Below, piece by piece: positions 11,848 to 21,167 of a DNA stretch of 64,000 nt; the first letter of the stretch is position 1, and each line of letters begins with the position of its first letter. Under the pieces are notes generated by a model, which saw only the letters and a program-made list of their open reading frames with translations, was not told the origin of the DNA and made no database searches. This DNA is from Diphasiastrum complanatum (Eukaryota > Streptophyta > Lycopodiopsida > Lycopodiales > Lycopodiaceae). The stretch is from assembly GCA_029204225.1 (NCBI GenBank), contig CM055112.1:839852-903851 (forward strand), given 5' to 3'. The position numbers and the translations under genes were made by a program.

Positions 11848-11859
11848 GCTCTGATACCA
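11848..11859 (-). promoter_or_regulatory. Primer-binding site, tRNA-Met type
   Basis: On the minus strand it reads TGGTATCAGAGC, the usual plant Copia primer site complementary to the 3' end of initiator tRNA-Met. It sits directly next to the 5' LTR. Confidence 0.92.
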
Positions 11860-12684
11860 TGTTGAATTTTACACGTGCGAATTGTCCACTACATGTACTT
11901 GTGATCTCCCAGGGTGTGTAGATGCACCAAGATCAAGACTAGATTGAGATTCAAGATCTATATTTGATTCTATGGCAAAAACACACTACTACATGCATTC
12001 AATCACTTCCAACTCTCACTCACAAATATGGGAAGTGTTCCAAAATATTCTAAGTAAAATCAAGCTGCTCTCCTTGGGTAGAGAGAGAAAAACCATCATG
12101 AGCTCTCGGGTAGAGAGAGAAAGCTAGGAATCCAATGACACTCAAAATTCACTCAATCTCAAAATCAATTAGATCCAAATGAGGAGTACAATGATATTAG
12201 TAGACTCATGGGCTACCACTATGCTTAACTATGATTGAATCACAATTTGCCACCTCTTAATTCTATTGGACCATTGATCCATGCACCTCTAAATTCTATT
12301 GGACTATATTCAAGCACACCTCAAATTCCTATTGGACCACACATGGTTCCACCTCTAAATCCTATTGGACCTCTTAAACTTCATCAAACAAAAGCATTAC
12401 ATTTGTCTACACTCTAATTGGCACAACTTTGGCCTCCTACTCTATTTTGGCTCAATAGTGGCATTACAAGTGGAAATGGATAATTTGCCATCTATGCCAA
12501 ATTTGACCCTATCAACATCCTACACCTAAGTGCTTGACTATGAGATTCTATGAGACCCCTATATCAAACATTTTGATTTACTTTACAATTATCCACACGT
12601 AGGAACATCCTCCACACATGTGAAATTCACTTACAAACTTCTATCATAAAAAATACCAAGCTAGATCTTTGCCAATTTCTCACG
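11860..12684 (-). repeat. 5' LTR of element A
   Basis: This is the partner of 7577-8402. Its outermost dinucleotide reads CG instead of TG in element orientation, a single transition that probably occurred after insertion. The target duplication follows directly. Confidence 0.9.
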
Positions 12685-12689
12685 CTTAT

Positions 12690-14593
12690 CAATGTAGCTC
12701 AAATTCAAGGTGTATCCCTCAAGGTAGCTTGAGTTTGATGTATACATTGCAAGATAGCTCAAATTTTTGTTACACAGTTTATCGAGCGAGGACAATTGAC
12801 CAATCATGCATTTAGTATCTTGGGATTATTCGAGATTGGCCCCTTGTTGATGGAATTGAACCTGATGACCCGAGATTGATCAAATATGATATCTTTAATT
12901 TGAGATGGACCAATATTGGCTCTAATTACTCAAGCTTGCACATTGACTGACCAAATTCAAGGATTGTGAAATTTACAGAATTCAAATACCTCATTTTTGA
13001 AGCCTATAAGTTTAGATAACCCATATTTGATTTCTAACATGCGGTTTTGGTCGTTATGACTCACAATAGATAATTGAAATTGGACCAATCTTGACTTTAC
13101 TACATTCAGATTGCCCGTATTAGTGAAATTGTATTTCAGAGCCAACAATGACACGTGATATGTAGAGTGGGACAGTGATGGAAAAATCATCTATGATAAA
13201 TTATAGTTCAAACCAATAGTGCAACTAGATTCAATATGTCCTTCAATCACTGATGCACACGCTACCAAGCTTGTCTGCTATGATGTAGACCCCATCGAGC
13301 AACTACCACTATGCCTGCCCTCATTTCAAGAACTTTAGAAAGACATTCCTTTGGATTTAGAGTTGGGTTTAGAATTAAGATTTGCCAGAATCCAGCCTTC
13401 CTTGTCTCGACCCTTTTTGTGTGCGGATCCGCAATCTGATTGTCCACGATGTCAAGGACCTCATGCATTGTTAAGCATGTCTTTTCATCGTACAACCTAG
13501 CAAGGTATGGAATTCCATCAAAGACAATGCCCGACATGTAGATGCTCACACTCGGGCCTTGGCAGCCTGAATGTCAATGGGAGAAAACCCAAGGTAAGGT
13601 GGCTCAAGTTTCCCAACTCAACAAAGTTTCTTGAATTTCACATGTGAAGGTCAAGTGTGTGGGCAACCTAGCACCCCTTAGATGAGGTTTTTAGATTGCA
13701 GTTTAGGTGGTGGTTCATCGCCGCCGATGACATTGTGAGTTCATTAAATCTTATCATTTAGAGGAAGGAGAAGTCATAATAAAATCTCTATAGGTGAATT
13801 TGTGGAAGGATCATTGGGCACATGGACAGTAGGACCCATAGGTTTCCGAGAGCAAGGAACACGAAGCAAGGGAGGAAAGCTTGCTAGGTGTGAAAAAAGA
13901 GGTGAAAACCCGAGAACGTCCAGTATGGTCAACAATTTGTGATGGAAGCAAGCAAGGAGAGTTTGTGGAAGAAGAGATGTGTGCAACAAGTGTAGCTGGC
14001 TCGCATGAGAAAGTTGCCACATGAGCAAAATCAACAATTGACGACATAGAATTATGGTCAGAAGCAACAGCTGATCCGTGAAGGTAGCTCACAAGAGATG
14101 TATTTGAGGTAGGATCAATCGAGAGGGTAGGAGGGAGGCTGAGAGTAACCTAATGTCGCTCTCAACCACACCATCGCTGGTGTGTGAAGGCTTCCTGGTG
14201 ATGGACATGGGTTGCTATCTCCCGCTGCCATCATTATCTGCTCCAACTCGTTCATTGTAATTTTCCTTGCAGTTGAAAAGTCTAATTGGCTTTTTGGTTT
14301 TCAAGGGGAGGCTCAAACTTGACCAAAAAAAAAAAAAATTGGATGCCAATGTCAACGCAGGGCCAAGTTCCAACAACCCTTCCAATCCTATGAATGGCTC
14401 AGCGGCAGTATTGAAATGAACCAAAAAAATTTCACGCTCACTTCGCTCTTTCCCTCCTCCTGATTTGTCTTCCTCTGTTTGATCACTCGCTTCTTTTGCT
14501 TCATCTTTCTCTGTTTGATCACTCACTTCTTCCATAGATCCTTCCCTTGCCGCATCTCTATACCCTTCGCTATCTTCTCTTTCTTCCGATAGC
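12690..14593. other. Stretch without recognised gene
   Basis: Repeated words such as 'tagctcaaatt' occur at 12700-12780. Short frames exist on both strands, for example 13262-13549 on the minus strand (95 codons), but none shows a recognisable domain. 14430-14590 is pyrimidine-rich on the plus strand and could be the 5' UTR of the frame starting at 14594. Confidence 0.4.
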
Positions 14594-14875
14594 ATGGCTC
14601 AGGGTTTTCTCTCAGGGGTAGGTCATGGCCTCCATCCTGCCGACAACTCCCTTGGGAACATATGTTTGGCAGCATACCCTACGTAGCTTGCTGCTTATAC
14701 GTGACTTGCAACAGCTACTTTGTATGATGCAGGAACTAGTTCAACCTCACAAGCAGCCGGAAACCCAGGATCCTCTATTTCGTCTTATGCAGGTGCACAT
14801 ATGGGAGTAGCTCCTGCAGAAAGGGCTCAAATTGTCGGAGCTCTTGGCATGATGGCTGCTTATTACAATCGATGA
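14594..14875 (+). pseudogene. Small unknown reading frame with two internal stops
   Basis: From ATG at 14594 to TGA at 14873 runs a 93-codon frame interrupted by TAG at codon 31 and TGA at codon 37. It starts MAQGFLSGVGHG. The part after the stops is rich in Ser, Ala and Gly, contains AGTSSTSQAAGNPGS and APAERAQIVGALGMMAAYY, and ends AYYNR. The composition and ordered motifs look like real protein and are not explained by repeats. A CT-rich leader precedes the ATG. Alternatively an intron ends at the 'atgcag' near 14730 and only the downstream part is an exon, which would remove both stops. The family was not recognised. The AP2 pseudogene begins 850 bp downstream, and a connection is unproven. 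Confidence 0.45.
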
Positions 14876-15724
14876 AGGTCAGATTGCAAATTGAACGCTA
14901 TCTGTGTTATGATGTTTTTTGTACAGACCATGTCTTATATGCAGTTCTTTGTCTACAATGTTTGAAGTCTTTGTTGTCACACATTTCTTTGGTTTGACAC
15001 TCAAATAGTTTTTGAGTGCATTGGGAATTTTCTGGACTATGTATCTTTGGTGAAAATTTCTAATGTTATCTCTGTTGAGCTTTTCTTGGCTTCTTCACAG
15101 TCCGGACTATGGCACTTGTAGTTTTCTTCAGGTCCTGGATGAGATTTTCTTGTTTACTTTTGGACTATTATCACCTGTCTACAAACAGTTGAGCATAGTC
15201 AAGATACTCACTAATTCTTGGAATGTCATATTGTTGTTATGTGTGAGTTGTGCAGAATTATTTTCTGAAGAAAATTGTGGTTCTCCACACCTTACCAAGA
15301 GTTGAACACTAGGATTTTTTTGAAATAGGTAGTATTAGAAGTAGACATGTTTTTGTAGATAAAAAATTGTCGCAAGTGCTTTTAGAGTTTGGATTGGAGC
15401 TATGGCATGGTCCTATGCTTTTCAATTGAAGATTGGATTGTGTGATGCATATTTGTTGAGGAAGAGCATTGACCAATTGCTAGCATTTGAGGCGTTTGTC
15501 ATTGAATCTAGTGACTTGATGTTTAACATATGAAGTTTTTCCTTGAGATTTATGCACTTTATTCTTGGCAGTCTCTCTTGCTACAGCTCCAACAACAAAA
15601 GCTAACTTCTTCTGATACTATTTGAAATATTGAAGCTGAGTTTACAATGTATCTTTTATATTTTCATTTTCGTCAAGTTCCGGAACAGAATGTGTTCCAA
15701 TAATTGCATACGATTGTGGCACGT

Positions 15725-16177
15725 GTGCTTATGATGATGAAGAAGCTGCAGCAAAGGCATATAATCTAGCTGAATTGAATTATTGGGGCCTAGAAACAGT
15801 TATAAGCTTTTCTATGAGACTTTGATTTAAACGTCACAATTTTGAACTTTAACCCCATTTCAGAGCATAATTAAGGTTTCTAATTTGACTGCATCTTATC
15901 AACAGGTGGTCGATTATACAAGAGAAATAGAGGAAATGCCACGTGTCTCACAGGAGTAATACATGGCTTCATTAAGAAGGTGTGAATAAACTCTAGCTCT
16001 GTAGGTTTCTGGAACCATTAAGCTGACTGTAGGAAATAATGTGTAATGTCTCAATATACAACTGTTAAACTGTCTTTTGGATGATATGCTTCAAAGCTTG
16101 AATGGAATACATTTTGATCATTATTCAGGAAAAGCAATGGTTTCTCAAGGGGTGTTTCCAGGTACTGAGGAGTTGCT
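15725..16177 (+). pseudogene. AP2/ANT-type transcription factor, decayed
   Basis: Three exon-like blocks appear in the order of a plant double-AP2 (AINTEGUMENTA/PLETHORA/WRI1-like) gene. Block 1 (15725-15803) encodes [17 protein letters not shown] and NYWG, the end of the first AP2 repeat. Block 2 (15906-15979, after a CAG acceptor) encodes the inter-repeat linker VDYTREIEEMPRVSQE, a TAA stop, then YMASLRR. Block 3 (16128-16177, after TTCAG) encodes KSNGFSRGVSRY, a TGA stop, then GV, the start of the second repeat. The TGA sits where the family has Arg (CGA to TGA). The family is a DNA-binding developmental regulator. The remaining second repeat and both ends of the gene were not found, so this is a broken fragment. 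Confidence 0.8.
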
Positions 16178-16179
16178 CT

Positions 16180-17300
16180 ATATACAAACTATACCTTTCT
16201 GTCATAAGTATTATGACGTAAGAATATAATTCACGCTTCTTATTAAAAAACGCTTAGCATAAATCTACAAGCATGTCCCTCTTTTATAATATTTTCAAGT
16301 CCAAAAATAACTTTGTTGAAATAAAAAATTAATTTCCATAGTTGATCTATATACAAGTAATATGACTAACTAATGAGAACTCTAAAATCTCAGCTTAATT
16401 ATAAGCTTTCATATTGCTAGTACATCCATTTAATTCTTATAATTAGTAAGTACTCGATTACATGTAATTTTTTGGCAATGACAATTTTGTCTTTGATAGA
16501 GAGAGACTCCTATTATATTTTGTTATTTGTTATTCTAGTTTTGAAAATGCAACTTCTTTTTAGTTACAATACGATGACATCTAACACAACTATCACGAAT
16601 ACAAAATTTTCTTCAAAAAACTAAATTTTGTAAAAAAAAAATTTTAAAAATGTTAAACAAATCATGTCTTATGTCATTGAAATGAACTAAAAATAATAAA
16701 AAATGACGATCCTTTGACTACGAACTTTTGTATCTCAGTTTCAATACAATATATGCCTACAATTAGCATCACAAGACAAACCATTAATTAATTTGTATTA
16801 TATTTTGAAATTCCAACAAATCATGAAACTACTACACAATCTCAATAATTCAATTATCAATGTCGCATACGATGCACTCTTTAGAATTTTTATTCCACTC
16901 GAATTATGGCAAAATTGTGTAGCTAGTTCTTCTAAATAATGATGATGTATAGGAATATGGTTTGGTCTTAGAATGAAATCTATGATTCAAATGTCAAAGC
17001 TTTATAGCTCTCTTTGTCACCAAGTACGCATGTTGGGTGATCTTGAAAAATTTTCAAAACGAGAATAGTGCATGAAAACAACACTAAAGTGCTCCAAGTT
17101 ATACATAGAGAGAAATGAAAAAGGTGAAGGTAATTCAATATTGACTTAGCCAAGTAAGGTAATTACCTTAATTTTTAAATTATTACTAGCAAAGTGTGCT
17201 CGCCAAAGGCGGACATATCTATATTATAGTACTGTAAAGAAGAGGGGTTTGAGAGAGAGAATGAGATGTGTGTTTGTATGTGATGGATGCAGGTTTAGGG
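16180..17300. other. AT-rich stretch without recognised gene
   Basis: Strongly AT-rich with runs of A and T. I see no frame with protein-like content, no LTR and no clear repeat. Confidence 0.5.
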
Positions 17301-17319
17301 TTCTGCGAGCTCAAAAAAG

Positions 17320-17735
17320 ATTTCTGTGTGTGCGTGTATATGTATGTGTGTTTGCACATTGTGTGTTCGTGTGTACATGTATGAGTGTGTATGTGTGTTG
17401 TGTGTGCATGTGTGATGTGTACGTGTGTATATGTATGTGTGTTGTGTGTCTGTGCGCGTGTATGTGTATGCGTGTGTGTATGTGTGTTTGCATGTGTGTG
17501 CATGTGTGTATGTGTATGTGTTGTGTGTGTGTATTGTGTGTATGTGTTGTGTTGTGTGTGTGGGTGCATGTGTATATGTATGTGTATGTGTTGTGCGTGC
17601 ATGTGGTGTGTGTGCACGTGTGTATGTGTATGTGTATGTGTTGTGTATGTGTGTGCAAGTGTGTGTATGTGTATGTGTTGTGTATGTGTGCGCGAGTGTG
17701 TGTATGTGCATGTTTTTGTGTGTGTGTTTTTGAAT
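17320..17735. repeat. Long imperfect (TG)n microsatellite
   Basis: About 415 bp of TG/CA repeat is broken by TATG, TGCATG and GCG steps. It creates long artificial frames on both strands made of Cys-Val or His-Thr, which are not genes. Confidence 0.95.
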
Positions 17736-17830
17736 CTAACAAATGTACAATACCAAATGTACAAATATTAAAGTAAATCAAATTTGTATAGAGTCATCAC
17801 AGTCAAACATATCATATTGACCAAGCCTAA

Positions 17831-18262
17831 CAACCAGCAAAAGCTCACCTACATCCATCCACAAAAACCCCTGCTGGTTACACTCCCACTCAAACTCCTC
17901 CCCAACCTTTTCCTCTTCATATCCCTTCCCACTCTTCTCGTGATCGCCTTCAAACTCCTCCCCAAATCATTCCCATTGTAGTCAACTCCCCCACTCCTCT
18001 CAACACTCCCTTTGCCACCTCTCCATCAGTTGACGTCTTGCCATCCTATTACATAGATGCGGAGAAGCACATAGTGGAGAATGATCATGGTGGTCGCGTC
18101 ATCACTCGCATGAGGAAACTCACACATGTGGTCTTCAACAAAGACATTTTCAAGGACTGGCGCAAACAAAGTGATGAGGAAAAACAAATTATGTCATTGA
18201 CCAATTGTATAGAGAATTTTCAATCCCCTCCCTTGATTTGGAATTTGACCGAATATGAATAG
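17831..18262 (+). CDS. Open frame with proline-rich N-terminus, unknown
   Basis: An open frame of 143 codons follows a TAA at 17828. The first 65 residues are rich in Pro and Thr (QTPPQPFPLHIPS), and the first Met (18038) begins MPSYYIDAEKHIVENDHGG. The second half is charged (MRKLTHVVFNKDIFKDW, then SDEEKQIM). The proline-rich lead-in followed by a folded-looking segment argues for a true protein fragment. No start with a clear upstream signal is visible, and it could be an exon or retroelement piece. No family was recognised. Confidence 0.35.
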   Translation, partial: QPAKAHLHPSTKTPAGYTPTQTPPQPFPLHIPSHSSRDRLQTPPQIIPIVVNSPTPLNTPFATSPSVDVLPSYYIDAEKHIVENDHGGRVITRMRKLTHVVFNKDIFKDWRKQSDEEKQIMSLTNCIENFQSPPLIWNLTEYE

Positions 18263-18299
18263 GAAAATGCATGGGAAGATTGATGAGCCACCGCAATGT

Positions 18300-19050
18300 A
18301 AGAAAAATAGAAATTATTCTTCCACGGGGAATATGATTAAAGTTCGAATAAGTTAAAGAATATTAATCGGGTTTATATATGATCTATGTACTAATAGAAC
18401 AATTTTTGCTTTGATTGAATTTGCGTGCGAAAATAATATATGGAATTAAGAGACAACTTAAGAAGACAATTTCAGACAATAAAAAACTATTGATCAAAAA
18501 CAAATTTTTATAGTTTTGAATCTGAATCAGTATACATCTCTTGATGTCTTATCTTGTTGTTGTGTCTCTGATTGAATGAGTTGTTACAACGAGTAGTGCA
18601 CAAGTATTTATATTGCTACAGGACAGGTCTTTTGGCCTTTGATATTCTATAACAGTAGATTTGACCGTTTACAATGATTGATATTCTGGTAGACGCTTTG
18701 TTTTCAAGGTCAAATAAATTTTGTTCGCAAATATTTTGAGACAGTCTGTCTCTTCTTCTCAGCTTCGTGTTTTGCGATTTATTCTCGACAATTGTCTCTT
18801 CGTGACATTTTCGTGTTTCGCGAGTGACAAATGACAGTCTCTGAGCTTGAAGTAGAATACAGAATATTTTGTGAATTGTTCAGGACAATTTCGCGCCATC
18901 TGAGGTTTGAACAGGAAACAAGATATTTCATTACAAAAATCTTTCGAAAATCTTTCAAGAATCTGTCGAGCTTCAATAAGAAACCGTTTCATCAAGCTCT
19001 TTGCTCAAAATGCAAAGAGTCTTAGCTTCAGTGAAATCAAAAATATCTGA
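18300..19050 (-). other. Possible LTR or promoter region, minus strand
   Basis: On the minus strand a TATA-like box (ataaatac, near 18610) is followed by an A/C-rich leader-like segment, as in many plant LTRs. No second copy is present in the window and no terminal TG/CA pair could be fixed, so the call is weak. Confidence 0.25.
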
Positions 19051-19800
19051 TATTGTCAAAAAAAAATTATTATCTAGATTATAAGTAGGCAAAGTGATCA
19101 AAGATTTATCAGAAGGAGAAAGGGTAAGGGGTGTTCTAGGGCCTATCAATGATGCCCTATTTCAAGCAGGATCAAAATCTAAACAATCATCTAAATTAAC
19201 GCTCATGTCAATAAAAAAAGTATCTATATCTACAATCTTTGACTTTCAGACTTTGTACCACTAGAAGAAGTAGTTTCAGAAGTGGAATAGCCAACTTCCG
19301 AATCGTCAGAAATATTAACAAAAGAAAAAAAAAATGCATACTGAAAATCAACAAATCTACATTTTTTATTGTGAATTGGGCACTCATCTACAGACTTGAA
19401 ATCATTATGTAACTTAGTGAACATTCTGTCAAGCTTAGCTCTATAGCTATGCTTGTCGAGTGCCACTAGGTCCTGATAATAAATCATGTCCTTATTCTGA
19501 GATTTGAATAACGAAGTATTGAGCAGAGACTTAAATTTGAAATAAATCTCAGAAAATGCCTCCACACCAGGACCCTCAATAATAGAAGGAAGAATAAAAG
19601 AAAACAAGAAAAAAGAGATTTGAAATACTCCAAATTATCCCTAATACCAAATTCATGAAAAAAGAGAGAGCAAACTGGAATCAAAATTAGACATTTTAAA
19701 CAAAAGCTACACATGTAAAATTCCAAATATCACTCTCAGGCGCAAACTGCAGGTCAAACAAGAACCTCAAGGCAATGTGCACTGGAAAGAGATATTAGAA
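19050..19800 (-). pseudogene. Decayed unknown coding region, minus strand
   Basis: Protein-like content jumps between minus-strand frames. In order it contains FLFDLQFAPESDIWNFTCV, then SIIEGPGVEAFSEIYFKFK and YYQDLVALDKHSYRAK (best frame 19230-19607, 125 codons), a Cys-containing DECPIHNKKC, an acidic/serine tail, and finally VDIDTFFIDMSVNLDDCLD and TPLTLSPSDKSLITLP in another frame. Frame changes and stops suggest decay, or introns that I cannot place. Neither transposase nor retroviral motifs are seen. It reads away from the promoter-like region at 20.1-20.4 kb, so it may have been divergently transcribed with the H3-like gene. Confidence 0.35.
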
Positions 19801-20162
19801 ATTATGGTATCGGATCCGAGCGTGTGAATAAAGAGCAGAAAAAAATGAGATGTAAGACGCGCTTGAATGCGATACTGGATGAGGTAGTATCGGTTCCAGG
19901 TGCAAGTAAATCAACGAACGGTAATTAGTGCAAAGGACGCACTTGAAATCAATATCCGGACAAGAAATCAAAAATTTGCGTAAAAATCCGAGTAAAATAT
20001 GACATGTTTATAAAAAAAATTTCGCATGTGTAGAGGAGCTACAAAATAACATGACGTATGGTTGGTCAGAAAAAATCTGTCTACAGACAATGATTGATCT
20101 GACATCTGTCACGTGTGAGAATGACACACATTGAAAGGTGATTCATGCACGTTTTCCAACCA

Positions 20163-20345
20163 ACGTGGACTCATAATTCAGTCATCATTGTCAGTTACCG
20201 ACATTCCACGTGGACTAGTTAGATGACGACACATGTCAACGGTCGTTTTCTCACACGTGGACTCATGATTTAGTCATCATTGTCAGTACGGACATTCCAC
20301 ATGGACCAGTTAGATGATGACACATGTCAACAACCGTTTTCTCAC
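20163..20345 (+). promoter_or_regulatory. Tandem 92-bp duplication upstream of TATA box
   Basis: Two direct copies (20163-20254 and 20255-20345) begin ACGTGGACTCAT and contain ACGTG G-box cores, GTCATCATTGTCA and ACACATGTCAAC. Another CACGTG follows directly. They end about 17 bp before the TATA box at 20362. Duplicated ACGT-containing segments just upstream of a TATA box resemble enhancer repeats of plant genes and plant pararetroviruses. The function is inferred only from position and motifs. Confidence 0.6.
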
Positions 20346-20361
20346 GTGTGCAAGAATTTCC

Positions 20362-20371
20362 TATATATAAG
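20362..20371 (+). promoter_or_regulatory. TATA box
   Basis: The sequence TATATATAAG lies about 318 bp upstream of the ATG of the H3-like frame. The interval includes repeated words close to 'ccaatatcgct' and 'aagcgcgcc', and ends in a T-rich stretch before the ATG. Confidence 0.6.
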
Positions 20372-20678
20372 TCATCGTAATTTTCATTTTTTCTCGCAGA
20401 ATTTTTGGTTTTCGCTCCCAATATCGCTCCCAAGCGCGCCCTCTCACCGTTTAATCGCCCGCCTTCTCACAATGCACTCAAGACCGATACCGCTGTTATT
20501 CCAATATCGCTTTCGAGCACGCATCTCCTTTCTGAAAATATTCTATGTATATCTTGCGCTCGAAACTGATATTCAGTTCTAGTATCGATCTCAAGCGGCC
20601 TTTGATCACAAATTTTTTTGTTTTCATTCCCTATTCTTTTCTTTACACTTTTTTTCTATAATTTTTTTTTTTTTGAGA

Positions 20679-21167
20679 ATGATAGCCAGGACCAAATCCA
20701 TTGCCTATGCCACAGCCATTGTACGACCTTCCCATGCCCGTGTTCCCCTTGGTATTGGCCATAGACGTGGCAGAAAGTAGGTCTGGTTGAGGGAGATTAG
20801 AAAACTCTAGAGATCAACTGAACTGTTTATCCCTAGGGCACCTTTCAGTCAATTTGTCAAAAATGTCACTTTGTCACTTGGGCTAAATGTTTGTTTTGTC
20901 GCAACAGCCATGCAGGTCTTATAGAATGTTGTAGAGAATTTTTTGTCCCAGTCTTTTGAGGATTCCTGTTTTTTGACAGTGCATGGTAAGCGTGTCACTA
21001 TCATGCCAAAAGATTTCATCATTCTCAAAAGACTTCGGGACCGTTTTTCTGGTCTGCATCTAGATAACACTAGCACCTCTAGAGACCTGTCTCTAGATAG
21101 AGCCAACTTGCCAACGACCTCTAGGAGAAAAAGGAAGCAGCCTGTCCCTAAGAAAGCTGGATCTTGA
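20679..21167 (+). pseudogene. Histone H3-like gene with stops and C-terminal tail
   Basis: From ATG 20679 the frame reads MIARTK, close to the H3 start MARTK. It then diverges until LREIRK at about 20787. From REIRK to KRVTIMPKD it aligns to canonical H3 over 75 positions without a gap, keeping STEL, PF, FED and KRVTIMPKD. IPRAPF in the first helix region resembles plant CENH3, but the loop length is that of ordinary H3. Internal TAG stops occur at 20778, 20808 and 20922; the latter two replace invariant Gln codons. Instead of ending after the last helix, the frame continues about 40 residues with a Ser/Thr and basic tail (RRKRKQPVPKKAGS) to a TGA at 21165, after which similar basic content continues. 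There is no intron in the H3 part. A functional product is unlikely. Confidence 0.75.

Larger units (their letters stand above)
7577..12684 (-). mobile_element. Complete non-autonomous Ty1/Copia element (element A)
   Basis: The element is bounded by two LTRs of about 825 bp that differ at only a few percent of positions, so it is fairly young. The sequence CTTAT occurs at 7572-7576 and again at 12685-12689 as a 5-bp target-site duplication. A tRNA-Met primer site adjoins the right LTR, so the element reads on the minus strand. The interior is only about 3.4 kb and encodes gag, protease and part of the integrase region. The integrase catalytic core, reverse transcriptase and RNase H are absent. 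It would depend on enzymes from other Copia elements for movement. Confidence 0.93.

Noticed and set aside
14215-14595. Minus-strand acidic frame of 126 codons
   Set aside because: Low-complexity purine-rich opposite strand of a CT-rich leader; no homology and runs into a poly-Phe stretch.
17219-17776. Long frames on both strands rich in His-Thr or Cys-Val
   Set aside because: Pure by-products of the TG/CA microsatellite.
19804-19820. Sequence resembling a tRNA-Met primer site (tggtatcggatcc)
   Set aside because: Several mismatches, no adjoining LTR border and no gag downstream.
20163-20400. Interpretation as an endogenous pararetrovirus promoter
   Set aside because: The TATA and duplicated ACGT motifs fit, but no movement protein, coat protein, protease or RT of that virus family is seen nearby.
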